A stretch of 64,000 bases of DNA from Galbibacter pacificus (GTDB taxonomy: Bacteria > Bacteroidota > Bacteroidia > Flavobacteriales > Flavobacteriaceae). Of this stretch, positions 46,042 to 55,286 are shown piece after piece (position 1 is the stretch's first letter; every line of letters begins with the position of its first letter). The stretch is taken from the NCBI RefSeq assembly GCF_029603165.1, contig NZ_JAQSVC010000006.1, forward strand, positions 186,001-250,000, given 5' to 3'. The position numbers and the translations under genes are program-made. Below the pieces are notes generated by a model. The model did no database searches. It was given only the letters and a program-made list of their open reading frames with translations, and was not told the DNA's origin.

Positions 46042-47412
46042 TTATTCTTTAGGCTTGATATTTTGATTTACATGAAAAAAATTATCAGGATCGTATGTAG
46101 CCTTCACTTTTTGTAGTCGGTCATAGTTATCACCATAAGTAGCTTTTACCCGGTTTTCACCTTCTTCCATCATGAAATTTACATAAGCCCCATTTTGATG
46201 AAAAGGATGAAGCGCTTCCCAATAAGCTCGTGCCCAATCAGTAATTTTTTCTTTATTGGCCGGGTCGGGATCTACGCCAAAAATTACCATAGACCAGTTG
46301 GCATCCCGCATATTCCAGGCTGTTTCATTCTTTCCAACCCGGTGCACGGCACCATCGATAGGATATAAGTGCATGCACGATTGAGAAGTTGGAACCTGTG
46401 AAAAATTAAGATGTTCATGGATAGCTTTATCCGATAATTCATGGACGAAATCACCTTTCCAATATTGCTGATGTCCCTTTGGATATAATCCATCAAACAT
46501 ACTCTGTAAAGTAGTATATGGTATGGGGCCAGTAAACTCGAATAGCGGTTCGGCTATGTTCCTGGCTTCTTGGATAATAGGGTTAAATGCTTGCTCTGTT
46601 CCAATAAAGCTCCACATCAATCCACAAACTTTTTCTCCCCGGATAGCTTCTGGAAATGGATCGGCCGAAGGTACTTCGGCTATGAGGTAAAAAGTACCTA
46701 TCTCCTCTGGGGCATTGGGCAACCATTCCCGGTACCATTTTAAGGTGGGTTCCAATTTGTCGATTGTCCAAAACATAGGTCCGGCAATAACAGAATCTAC
46801 GGGGTGTAATTTATACGTAAAAGAAGTTACTACTCCAAAATTCCCGCCACCGCCGCGAAGGGCCCAAAATAAATCGGGGTGCTGTTCTTTGCTGGCTTTA
46901 ACTATATGGCCATTGGCTAGAACTACCTCCGCTTCCAACAGATTATCTATGGTAAGTCCATATTTGCGGGTTAAATATCCATGTCCGCCCCCCAAAGTTA
47001 GGCCCCCCACTCCCGTAGTAGAAATGATTCCGCTTACGGTAGCCAATCCATATTTTTGTGTAGCTGCATCTACTTCACCCCATGTGCAGCCAGATTGTAC
47101 TTTAGCGGTTTGTGCTTTGGCATTCACCTTTATTTCTTTCATGCATGAAAGGTCAATAACAAGGCCATTATTACACAGAGCAAGCCCGGGTCCGTTATGA
47201 CCGCCACTACGGATAGAAATCTCAAGACTGTTTTCCTTGGCATAATTAATTGCCTGTATAACGTCATTGTTATTTCGACATTTTATAATAATACTTGGCC
47301 TTTTATCTATCATGGCATTGTGGATTTTTCGGGCTTCATCATAATTATCATCTATAGGCAGTATTACGTTTCCTTCTATTTTGTGTTTTAGTTCTTTGAT
47401 AGTTGGTTCCAT
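46042..47412 (-). CDS. Berberine bridge enzyme-like FAD-dependent oxidase
   Basis: Cytosolic flavoprotein of 456 residues with no signal peptide. The FAD-binding domain shows RSGGHNGPG with the His expected to carry covalent FAD, and GVGGLTLGGGHGYLTRKYGL. The C-terminal BBE signature is YDPDNFFHVNQNI. Bicovalent relatives have a Cys just before GVGG; here that place reads SGIISTTGVGG, so only a single His link is expected. Typical substrates are sugars, alcohols or polyphenols. It lies between the regulator and the cupin. Confidence 0.9.
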   Translation of the reverse strand: MEPTIKELKHKIEGNVILPIDDNYDEARKIHNAMIDKRPSIIIKCRNNNDVIQAINYAKENSLEISIRSGGHNGPGLALCNNGLVIDLSCMKEIKVNAKAQTAKVQSGCTWGEVDAATQKYGLATVSGIISTTGVGGLTLGGGHGYLTRKYGLTIDNLLEAEVVLANGHIVKASKEQHPDLFWALRGGGGNFGVVTSFTYKLHPVDSVIAGPMFWTIDKLEPTLKWYREWLPNAPEEIGTFYLIAEVPSADPFPEAIRGEKVCGLMWSFIGTEQAFNPIIQEARNIAEPLFEFTGPIPYTTLQSMFDGLYPKGHQQYWKGDFVHELSDKAIHEHLNFSQVPTSQSCMHLYPIDGAVHRVGKNETAWNMRDANWSMVIFGVDPDPANKEKITDWARAYWEALHPFHQNGAYVNFMMEEGENRVKATYGDNYDRLQKVKATYDPDNFFHVNQNIKPKE

Positions 47413-47618
47413 TGACTTGCGTTTATTGGTTTTTTAATTTTATAATACAGTTGATTATTGCCATGTAATAAATGGCAGACCAATCTATGTAAAAGGATGA
47501 GGGAAGTAATATATTTTACATCAACAAAACTAAGGGTTATAAGAAAGGGGGGCTACTCGATTTTTCTCAAAATCGGCTACAGGTGTCTCATTTACAGTAT
47601 AATAATGGTATTTTAATG

Positions 47619-48722
47619 CTAGTTAAGGACCTGTGAAGGGGAAACACCATAAGTTTCCTTAAAACATTTTGCAAAATAAGAAGGGTTGTTATAACCAACT
47701 TCCAGTGCAATTTGAGAAATATTTAATTCTTGTTCTTTAAGGAGTAAAAGGGCTTTGTGCATTTTAAGATTGCGGATAAACCCGTTTGGAGTATCTTTTA
47801 TTATGGATTGTACTTTGCGATAGAGTTGTGGCCTGCTTATACCAATATCCCGCCCAAGGCTACTTATGGAAAAGCAGTCGTTAGAAAGTTTTTCTTCAGC
47901 TGCATTAAAAAGATTGTTTAGGAATTTTTCTTCTGATGCCTCTAAAATTCTAAGGAACACTGGGCAGTTATTCAATATATTATTATTGCATAGCCGTTTT
48001 ACAGTATTCGAGACAAGAATTTCTTGCTTACCGGCTATTAAACTCAACCTTTCTGCTAATTTAATTGCCTGTTCAAAAAAGCCTTGATTTTCGTTAAGGG
48101 GCTGACTGCACCCAATTCCCATTTTATAGGTAATGTTCCATTCGGAATTTTCATGTTCATGTCTCCGCTTACTCAACTCTCTATGGATTTGATGTGCACA
48201 GTTAAGGACATTCTCTGGACTCTTAAAGGCCGCCATGATGCTATCGTCTACAAAGGGCCTGATTTGTTTTCCTTGATATTTGGTTATTATTTCGGCAACA
48301 AATTTTTTCGGCTTATCGGGATGCCGTAATTTTTTATAATCCCGGTTAGAAGTAATCTTGGTATTGCCATAAATATTGATGCCCAGTACCAATCGATAAC
48401 CTCTATCAGCAGTTCCATCTTTGTTAAGCACAACTCCACCATCCAGTTTTGAGTTATGTTCCATAAAAGATTGATAAAAACCAACCGCTACTTCTTCAAT
48501 TTTACAGGCAATATTTCCGTGAGCTTCTCTATGGGTTGCGGCACATGCTTCTTTATTGGGGCCTTCCATAAGACAAAAAACAGTGCCTGCATCTTCATTT
48601 ACCCAAAATTGATGGTATTTTACCCCAAACCTATCCTGAACGGCCTTATCTGCAATATGGGCCATTTTAACATCTTCAATTGTTACGTCCGGAATAATAT
48701 GGAAGTCCATATAAAGTGGCAT
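47619..48722 (-). CDS. Three-part regulator: DUF4242 + class III cyclase-like + AraC HTH
   Basis: Cytosolic protein of 367 residues. Residues 1-80 are a DUF4242 domain (FGVKYHQFWVNEDAGTVFCL, THREAHG), a ferredoxin-like fold with nickel-binding members. Residues about 110-265 resemble a class III nucleotide cyclase: RLVLGINIYGNTK aligns with the usual FTDIVGST, with the first metal-binding Asp replaced by Asn; FVDDSIMAAFKSPENVLNCA keeps the second. Cyclase activity is therefore doubtful and ligand sensing more likely. Residues 270-367 are an AraC helix-turn-helix (ISQIALEVGYNNPSYFAKCF). It probably controls the oxidase, cupin and nitrilase genes downstream. Confidence 0.8.
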   Translation of the reverse strand: MPLYMDFHIIPDVTIEDVKMAHIADKAVQDRFGVKYHQFWVNEDAGTVFCLMEGPNKEACAATHREAHGNIACKIEEVAVGFYQSFMEHNSKLDGGVVLNKDGTADRGYRLVLGINIYGNTKITSNRDYKKLRHPDKPKKFVAEIITKYQGKQIRPFVDDSIMAAFKSPENVLNCAHQIHRELSKRRHEHENSEWNITYKMGIGCSQPLNENQGFFEQAIKLAERLSLIAGKQEILVSNTVKRLCNNNILNNCPVFLRILEASEEKFLNNLFNAAEEKLSNDCFSISSLGRDIGISRPQLYRKVQSIIKDTPNGFIRNLKMHKALLLLKEQELNISQIALEVGYNNPSYFAKCFKETYGVSPSQVLN

Positions 48723-48876
48723 GACTTTACATTTTACTAAAATTTATGCTATTAAAGTTAACAAAAACTTTGGAGTTCTTTTAAAATCTAATATAAATGG
48801 TCTTTTTTATCGGGGAATAACCCCAATGAATGTAGTTTAGGTTTTATATTTTCTACTTTTTAGTATCGTTTCAATA

Positions 48877-49380
48877 TTAATTATTGAGATTGGCTGCAGA
48901 TGCATATCTAATTTCCACATAGATTTTCTCCCCTCCATTATTTTTAAAAACATGCTCTTGGCAGTACCCCATTGTTTCTTTGCCTATAGATCCCATACTT
49001 ACCTGTTCTGTCATTCCTCCTTGTAGAGTTCTTCTTATTTCCAGGTCGCCTCCTTTTGGGTACGGTTGCCTTATCTGCCAAGTATACACCACAAATCCAG
49101 GCCCTGCACAGGAAGGTTCTGGATAGGTAGCTATATATTCATACAATTCATTGGCCTTAATGGTTTTTGACTTACCTGGTTTTAAATAAAATTGCATTAA
49201 TTTTTCGCCCCATATGGTATATATTTGGTTAATCTCAATTTTGGGGGCATGCGGACCTATGTCCATATTAGAGTTTTGACTGTCTTTTGATAATGTTTTA
49301 TCAATAATAACCGCTCCCAATGATCCGATTAAACCGATTACTGCAACAATAATAGCGATGCGATTTTTGTTGTTTTCCAT
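48877..49380 (-). CDS. Unrecognised membrane-anchored protein
   Basis: Not recognised; 167 residues. One N-terminal hydrophobic segment (IAIIVAVIGLIGSLGAVII) anchors it, and the rest is predominantly beta with conserved-looking Cys at two places (EPSCAGPG, MGYCQEHVF) that could form a disulfide. The C-terminal part is probably extracytoplasmic. It sits 70 bases before the end of the hydrolase gene on the same strand. Confidence 0.6.
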   Translation of the reverse strand: MENNKNRIAIIVAVIGLIGSLGAVIIDKTLSKDSQNSNMDIGPHAPKIEINQIYTIWGEKLMQFYLKPGKSKTIKANELYEYIATYPEPSCAGPGFVVYTWQIRQPYPKGGDLEIRRTLQGGMTEQVSMGSIGKETMGYCQEHVFKNNGGEKIYVEIRYASAANLNN

Positions 49381-49450
49381 AATTTTAATGTATTTCTTTT
49401 CAGTAGATTACTGAGGCTATATTGTGTAAGAGGTGAATGTTTGTTTTTTT

Positions 49451-50416
49451 CTACTTTTCATGTTCTCCTATAAATTGCAAAACAGCTCTATTAAAGGCTT
49501 CCGGGTTTTGATATTCCAGTCCATGGGTTGTATTTGGTAATATTACTCGGTTCTTGTTTTCTATACAAGCCTCCAATTTGTCCATAATGTAGCCAACCCA
49601 TCCCGGAGATTCTCCCCCTCCTACGAGCAATACAGGCACACGAATGTTTTTAATATCGCTACAATGAAGTGGGACCGGATCGGCCTTGCGGCTTTGTGCA
49701 AGTAATGAGGCTTTTCGTTCAGCAATATTATCCATAATAATCTTTTGGTCAAAAACAGGGAGATTGTCAAAAAAATGTGCGTCACCAGTAGCCATTTCTA
49801 GAAAAAGTTTAGTCCCCTTTTTATCTTCATTTTGGCTGTATGCCTTTATTGCTCGTTGGTAATCCGTTTGAAATATATTCATTATTGAATCGCGCTTAGG
49901 GTCTCCAATAAGTAATTCAAAAGCTGGTGGTTCGCCTAAAGTTAAAGTTTTGATTAGTTCAGGATGCTGAATTGTAGTCTGCAATGCAATCCATGCGCCA
50001 GAAGAATGGCCTACCAAATGTACGGGCACCGTACTTAGGGATTGAATAAAAGAGGCAAGGTCATCTATATTTACCTTGCTAAAGTCAGAAATTGAATCGA
50101 TTGGTATATTATTGGGGTGATAATATCTCCGACTATAAGAAATGGCTCTATATTTGTGGGAAAAGTCTCCCATTTGATTATGAAAGGTCCGATAATCACC
50201 AAAAGCCCCATGGACAAAAACTACGGGATTTCCTTTACCTTTTTCTACATAATGAAGATTAACCCCATTAACTTTTATTATTCTTGGTTTTAACTCTCTT
50301 TCAACGGGTTGTTTATCCATTTCTTTACTAGCCATGCTTTTTGTTTTAGAAGATTGGTGACATGCCATTAATAATAAGAACACCCCTAAAAGAGTTACTT
50401 TTACAAGTAATTTCAT
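49451..50416 (-). CDS. Alpha/beta hydrolase lipoprotein
   Basis: Exported hydrolase of 321 residues with lipoprotein signal LLLMAC. The oxyanion region is VVFVHGAFGDYRTF, the nucleophile elbow GHSSGAW, and the catalytic His is in PNTTHGLEYQ. It resembles epoxide hydrolases and esterases of the same fold. The substrate is unknown. Confidence 0.88.
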   Translation of the reverse strand: MKLLVKVTLLGVFLLLMACHQSSKTKSMASKEMDKQPVERELKPRIIKVNGVNLHYVEKGKGNPVVFVHGAFGDYRTFHNQMGDFSHKYRAISYSRRYYHPNNIPIDSISDFSKVNIDDLASFIQSLSTVPVHLVGHSSGAWIALQTTIQHPELIKTLTLGEPPAFELLIGDPKRDSIMNIFQTDYQRAIKAYSQNEDKKGTKLFLEMATGDAHFFDNLPVFDQKIIMDNIAERKASLLAQSRKADPVPLHCSDIKNIRVPVLLVGGGESPGWVGYIMDKLEACIENKNRVILPNTTHGLEYQNPEAFNRAVLQFIGEHEK

Positions 50417-50629
50417 AATTTATATTGTTTAAAGATTGGTTACAATATGCTACGGCTTATATAAGGGAACCTATATTAATACCTGGATTTTCAATGTAAT
50501 AAGAGCTTACTATAGTTGTTTAATTATTGGTGCAAAATCTTTTTCCTCTTCATTACATAGGTAAAATAAAACTATAACTATCATAAAATTAGGTGATTGC
50601 TGATGTTTGTGTGCTGTAAAAAATGGACA

Positions 50630-51499
50630 TTATTCAAAAATCACCTTATTTTCGAGGTAAGTTCGTGTGAGTGGGTTTAACTTATTCCTTAATATAGAAG
50701 GAGGAAGTTCAATCCTGCTCTTAAAGTCATGGGCAAGATGGGCAACATCGTAATACCCTGCCCGAAAGGCTACCTCTGCAAGACTCATTTTGGGGTTACT
50801 TCCAATAAGCCCTATAGCGTTCTGTACTTTCCATATACTTGAATAAGCTTTAGGGGTGAGGCCTATTTTGACGAGGAATTGTCTTTGTAGAGTACGCTGA
50901 CTGATACAAAATTTTTCTGCCAATTGTTTGATACTTACCTTTCCTTTGTTTTCTATAACATAGTTAACAGCAAGATATATCGGATCGTTTAAAAAAGAGG
51001 CTTTATCGGGAAGAACCTTCCATAAGAAACGGGTAAGGCATTCGTTATTAATAGAACCGATATCTTCATTCCTTTCCAACCTCTTTAGTAAATGTCCGCT
51101 TACATCAAGCACATTACTTACCATGACCTGTTTATCAGAGAGTTCGTCCATGGGGGTTTTTAAAAGATGATAACCTATTACCGGGTGTAACTTAAAAGCA
51201 TAACCCTTTCCTTTATTATTCATTGAGAAAAATAAAGAACCTTTTGATAACAGGCCGGTTATGTAAAGTCGGTTGCTATAAAATGCATCTTTGGTATAGT
51301 TTAAAAATCTACAGTTTAACGTATCACCAATAAATAAATTACAAACTAAAAAACCGATTCGTGGGAATATATTTAAAAACGCTTCTTTTAGATTAAATTC
51401 AATCAAGGTATAATGCAAGTTATAATCTTTAATACCTTTTGTCCCAATGCTGATGTCAAATGGCAGTGCAGGAGTAGTATTTTTGGTATTCTTGTTCAC
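50630..51499 (-). CDS. AraC-family transcription regulator
   Basis: Protein of 289 residues. The N-terminal sensor part resembles an AraC_E/DUF6597-like cupin (GYAFKLHPVIGYHLL). The C-terminal helix-turn-helix shows SIKQLAEKFCISQRTLQRQFLVKIGLTPKAY and LAEVAFRAGYYDVAHLAHDFK. It may control the flanking hydrolase or SRPBCC genes on the same strand. Confidence 0.87.
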   Translation of the reverse strand: MNKNTKNTTPALPFDISIGTKGIKDYNLHYTLIEFNLKEAFLNIFPRIGFLVCNLFIGDTLNCRFLNYTKDAFYSNRLYITGLLSKGSLFFSMNNKGKGYAFKLHPVIGYHLLKTPMDELSDKQVMVSNVLDVSGHLLKRLERNEDIGSINNECLTRFLWKVLPDKASFLNDPIYLAVNYVIENKGKVSIKQLAEKFCISQRTLQRQFLVKIGLTPKAYSSIWKVQNAIGLIGSNPKMSLAEVAFRAGYYDVAHLAHDFKSRIELPPSILRNKLNPLTRTYLENKVIFE

Positions 51500-51866
51500 T
51501 TGTCTAGTTGGTTGATTTAAATTTTAAATAGCTGATTATTAGGTAATTTAATTATATAAAAGTAAAAAATATAGATAAACTATTGAAGTTATAAGATATA
51601 ATCTTTAAAAGAGTAAATCTTTTTTATGGCAATGGGATGGGTAAATTTTAAGAGCGCAACTGGTAAGCGGGAATTGGCAACAGTATACTATGAATGATTA
51701 CCGTATAACCGAGTCTAACCTTTTAAGCGGTTAATCTGGAACTTCAAAAGCAAGTACTTAAAACTTTATACGGTTATACATAATGGTTTCGCCTTGCTAT
51801 TGTACCTGACCTTTTATTTGCTGTTTTTTCACTCTTATTTAGGTCGGAATTATCCTTGATTTTGAA
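51500..51866. other. Gap with a weak inverted repeat
   Basis: GTATAACCG at 51703-51711 is mirrored by CGGTTATAC at 51771-51779. No ORF longer than about 23 codons was seen. Confidence 0.35.
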
Positions 51867-52742
51867 TCACCACTGATTTGGTTGCCCCTTGCCTTCAACG
51901 ATTAAGTTATGCAAACTGATATTGATATAGTTTTGCCAAGCATTCTGGCAGGTTTTGTAGCAATCAAAAGGGGGGACAAGTCCTTGATGTGTAAAACGAA
52001 GTTGGGTTTGTCCACCTTGTTCCGATATTTCAAAAAGCAATGTGGTGCCTTTCCATTCTTGCTTTTCGGTGTTTGCGAAATTTTGATCTACTACCAGCCA
52101 TACAACCCGTTCAAACGGCAGCATTTCAATAATCCTAAAATGGAATTGAAGTTTTCCATCAACAAAAAACTTGAATTCTCCATTGAGCTTCCCTGTGCTG
52201 CCCTGAATATCTTCAAGCCACCAATCACGTACATTATTGACCGCTTCGTATACTTCTTCAGCAGTTTTATTTACGGTAAAAGAAGTAGTAAAAGAGGCAT
52301 AGTTGCCGGAGATAGGGTCGCCCTTACCGGTTTCTATAAAACCTTTTAAACTATTGTTTACAAAAAAATCCCAGGCCTTTGAGCATACATTATAGCATTC
52401 AAAATGAGGCGTAAGCCCATCATGTGTAAAATCGATATGTGTTGTACCCTCTGTTTCTGTGATTTTAAATATTATCGTAGTATTTTCCCATTCATGCAGA
52501 TTATCTGCAAACATATTATTATAACTTGATACGATTTCCCAAACGATTTTTTGTTTCGAGAGTTCGGCAATCTTGAACGTTACGTTAAGATATCTGTCAC
52601 GATGGGTAAACGTTGCGTTAAGATCATCTGTTTTGCCTATTAGATTCTTTGACCACCATCCGCGTACATTATTGATACTCATAAAGACTTCGTTTAGACT
52701 TTTATCTACCGCTATATTAGTTTTGAAGCTATTTTTTTCCAT
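51867..52742 (-). CDS. Tandem SRPBCC (AHSA1-like) two-domain protein
   Basis: Protein of 291 residues made of two SRPBCC halves. Residues 4-140 and 146-291 align closely: VFMSINNVRGWW and VYEAVNNVRDWW; DFTHDGLTPHFECYNVCSKAW and RFTHQGLVPPFDCYKTCQNAW. This is an internal duplication. The fold binds hydrophobic ligands or client proteins. It is 35 bases downstream of a single-domain relative, suggesting repeated duplication from one ancestor. Confidence 0.87.
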   Translation of the reverse strand: MEKNSFKTNIAVDKSLNEVFMSINNVRGWWSKNLIGKTDDLNATFTHRDRYLNVTFKIAELSKQKIVWEIVSSYNNMFADNLHEWENTTIIFKITETEGTTHIDFTHDGLTPHFECYNVCSKAWDFFVNNSLKGFIETGKGDPISGNYASFTTSFTVNKTAEEVYEAVNNVRDWWLEDIQGSTGKLNGEFKFFVDGKLQFHFRIIEMLPFERVVWLVVDQNFANTEKQEWKGTTLLFEISEQGGQTQLRFTHQGLVPPFDCYKTCQNAWQNYINISLHNLIVEGKGQPNQW

Positions 52743-52777
52743 GAGGTGAATTAATTTATAAATACTGATAATAATGT

Positions 52778-53236
52778 TTAATTCCAGTTATCGATTTTGA
52801 TGTCATGGGGAGAGGGCCTGCCCCTTCCTGTTTCCATAAGTTCTTTGAGGCTAAGTAGGAATATGGCCCATTTCATACTGCAATGTGCTGTAAACTCTAT
52901 TGCTTCACTCCAGTTTTTATGTTCAAAGAGGATAATGGTTAGCCCTTCTTCCTCATGTAAGTTGAAGACTACATCGGTGCCGAGCCACTCTTCAGGGCCT
53001 GCTGTAAAGTGCCAGTGAACTTTTTTATTGGGTACAAGTGCTTTGACAAGCATTTGCATACTGCCAACCTCATTTCCTTCTTGTGAATGAAATCGCAGGG
53101 CTATTGTCTTACCTATTTCAGATGTGCCGGAAGTGTTTTGGGTCCACCATTTACCAATACCTTGGACTGACGATAATACTTTATAAACTTCTGATATAGA
53201 AGCTTTAATTCCTACACGATGAATAATGTTTACCAT
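52778..53236 (-). CDS. SRPBCC-domain protein
   Basis: Single-domain SRPBCC protein of 152 residues: SEVYKVLSSVQGIGKWWTQNT at the start and a C-terminal helix MKWAIFLLSLKELMETGRG. Its domain resembles each half of the next gene. It lies divergent from a GlxA-like regulator, a layout common for such AHSA1 genes. Confidence 0.87.
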   Translation of the reverse strand: MVNIIHRVGIKASISEVYKVLSSVQGIGKWWTQNTSGTSEIGKTIALRFHSQEGNEVGSMQMLVKALVPNKKVHWHFTAGPEEWLGTDVVFNLHEEEGLTIILFEHKNWSEAIEFTAHCSMKWAIFLLSLKELMETGRGRPSPHDIKIDNWN

Positions 53237-53357
53237 TTCTGTTTTTTTATGAGTTAAAAATTTATTTACTTTTTTTATAATCTTCGTTAATAACGATTAT
53301 CCAAATGTAGTGTCTAAAAATAAGATTAATAGGTTGTAATATAGACTTTATGACGGG

Positions 53358-53388
53358 TTGATTTAGACATTTAATGTTTTTATCTTTG
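53358..53388 (+). promoter_or_regulatory. Promoter of the GlxA-like regulator gene
   Basis: TTG at 53358-53360 and TATCTTTG at 53381-53388, separated by 20 bases, match the Bacteroidota -33/-7 pattern. The start codon is 11 bases downstream, so the leader is very short. Confidence 0.65.
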
Positions 53389-53399
53389 TAAAAAAAGAT

Positions 53400-54386
53400 A
53401 TGAAACAATTAACCATATTAGTGCCAGAAGGTCAAAACAACCTGAGCAGTATTGTTGGCCCCTATAAAATATTTAATAAGGCTAACGATTACTGGAGAGA
53501 AAAAGGCGGGAAGCGGATATTTGATATAAACTTGGCAGGCATTTCTCCAGAAGTGGACTTTTATGACGGGTTATTTTGTGTTAGACCGCAAACCGATATA
53601 TCGGTTATAAAAAAGACCGATTTGATTGTCATTCCATCGCTTAACCATAATTATGAAAAAGCTCTAAATGGTAATCGGTTACTTATAGAATGGATTAAAA
53701 CACAGTACAAAAGCGGGGCGGAAATAGCGAGTATCTGTACAGGAGCATTTCTGCTGGCCGCAGCAGGCTTGTTGAATAACAGGACTTGTTCCACACATTG
53801 GGCAGCTTCAGAAAATTTCAGGAAAAGATTCCCCAACGTAAACCTGCAAACGGACAAGCTAATTACAGATGAAAATGGAATCTATACCAATGGTGGAGCC
53901 TATTCTTTTCTGAACTTAATGGTTTACCTTGTAGAAAAATACTACGACCGCCAGACGGCAGTATATTGTTCTAAAGTTTTCCAGATTGAAATGGATCGTC
54001 AAAGCCAATCTTCATTTATTATCTTTAAGGGGCAGAAAATGCACGGTGATGAAATGGTAAAAGAAGCTCAGGCATATATCGAAAGTGCATCCCATCAAAA
54101 AATTTCCATTATGGAATTATCTTCTAAATTTCCAGTTAGTAGACGACAGTTCGACCGACGGTTCATTAAAGCCACCGGAAACACCCCAATGGAATATATA
54201 CAACGAGTAAAAGTAGAGGTTGCCAAAAAATCGCTGGAAACCACCCGAAAAACGATCAACGAGGTAATGTACGAAGTAGGGTATTCAGATGAAAAGGCTT
54301 TTCGAGAGGTCTTCCGAAAAATTACAGGGTTAAGCCCATGGGAATACAAAGAACGTTACAATAAAGAATTGATAAGCCAAAATTAA
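53400..54386 (+). CDS. GlxA-type regulator (DJ-1/PfpI domain plus AraC HTH)
   Basis: Protein of 328 residues. The N-terminal DJ-1/PfpI fold (about 1-190) keeps the family Cys in ASICTGAFLLAAAGLL and THWAA. The C-terminal AraC helix-turn-helix carries FPVSRRQFDRRFIKATGNTPMEYIQRV and INEVMYEVGYSDEKAFREVF. It is divergent from the SRPBCC genes and probably controls them. Confidence 0.9.
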   Translation: MKQLTILVPEGQNNLSSIVGPYKIFNKANDYWREKGGKRIFDINLAGISPEVDFYDGLFCVRPQTDISVIKKTDLIVIPSLNHNYEKALNGNRLLIEWIKTQYKSGAEIASICTGAFLLAAAGLLNNRTCSTHWAASENFRKRFPNVNLQTDKLITDENGIYTNGGAYSFLNLMVYLVEKYYDRQTAVYCSKVFQIEMDRQSQSSFIIFKGQKMHGDEMVKEAQAYIESASHQKISIMELSSKFPVSRRQFDRRFIKATGNTPMEYIQRVKVEVAKKSLETTRKTINEVMYEVGYSDEKAFREVFRKITGLSPWEYKERYNKELISQN

Positions 54387-54638
54387 TATTGGCTATGCCT
54401 AAAGATTTAATTTGATAAGGAAAATCAGCCCTGCTTTAATTGACATGGAAACCATTCAGGTTGAAGGAAAGAAAATGATGTAAGCTCCCTTGCAACATTA
54501 AAAATTTAAATTACAGAAAATAACCATATTATGTTTTTTTAGATGTTTGTAATTTTTAATCTGCCGAACACTATTTTTACATAGTAAAATTGAATGGAAA
54601 TTGCTTCCCTCTATTAGGTTATCAGTATAGGATTTAAG

Positions 54639-54670
54639 AAAAAAAAGGGCTTTCTCAAGAAAACCCTTTA
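54639..54670 (-). terminator. Terminator of the tmRNA gene
   Basis: On the minus strand AAGGGTTTTC pairs with GAAAGCCCTT (one G-U) around a 4-base loop, followed by a T run. Confidence 0.85.
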
Positions 54671-54673
54671 TCG

Positions 54674-55070
54674 TGGAGTCGGGGAGATTCGAACTCCCGT
54701 CCAAACAAGCAACCAAAATGCTTTCTACATGCTTAGTTTCCGTTTAATTGTCGACAAATAGCTGACCGAAAACCGCCCACTATTTGCTTAGCTCCTTAAA
54801 ATTTAAAACCGTGCCGGAGCTACACCGTTTCTATGTTGACTTTTATGGTGCCTCAAAACGGGTCGCCATCAACAAGGGCTACCCAGAGACATCTCGCCTT
54901 CCCGCCTTGCGGGAACGTGGCCGAAATCTTACTATAACTTCAGATTAGGCAGCAAGAGCGTAGTTATTCTCGCCATTTAAAAAGTGTGAAATATGAGATT
55001 TAAGAGCTGTATCCCAGCGCTCTGCATGCTTACACCTCAATTAGACTCGCTGTCAAAACCAGTCGACCCC
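54674..55070 (-). ncRNA. ssrA: tmRNA (ssrA), tag ending GENNYALAA
   Basis: Transfer-messenger RNA of about 397 bases that rescues stalled ribosomes. The 5' end GGGGTCGACTGG pairs with the 3' end CGACTCC to form the acceptor stem, and the T-arm is GAGTTCGAATCTC. The reading frame GGC GAG AAT AAC TAC GCT CTT GCT GCC TAA encodes a tag ending GENNYALAA. The 3' CCA is not encoded as such; the genome reads CGA after the discriminator A, so CCA must be added after transcription. A rho-independent terminator follows. Confidence 0.97.
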
Positions 55071-55133
55071 AATATATTTATAAAGAACGTTTTTTGGGCA
55101 TTTCCTGCTCCCTCCCTGCGGTCGGGCCAGGGT

Positions 55134-55194
55134 CGGGCTATCCGCTATATCCTCGACAAACAAAGTTTCGTCGGGGGATGCCGCTGCTATCCCT
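55134..55194. repeat. 60-bp dispersed hairpin element, copy 2
   Basis: It has the same borders as the copy at 30160 (CGGGCTATCC and CGCTGCTATCCCT) with a self-complementary centre (ATCCTCGACAAAC / GTTTCGTCGGGGGAT). It lies just upstream of the tmRNA start and could affect the tmRNA promoter. Confidence 0.6.
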
Positions 55195-55286
55195 AATGCG
55201 GGGTGCAAATGTAATACAAATTCTTCTAAACTTGCACATTTACAACCAAGCATGTATTTTTAGAACAAAATTTATACCAGAGTGAT

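Noticed and set aside
46715-47200. Plus-strand frame of 161 codons opposite the FAD oxidase
   Set aside because: The oxidase motifs are intact on the other strand and the frame has no domain.
54674-54701. A tRNA gene suggested by the GAGTTCGAATCTC arm
   Set aside because: No anticodon arm adjoins it; the 5' partner is about 370 bases away and the tag frame identifies tmRNA.
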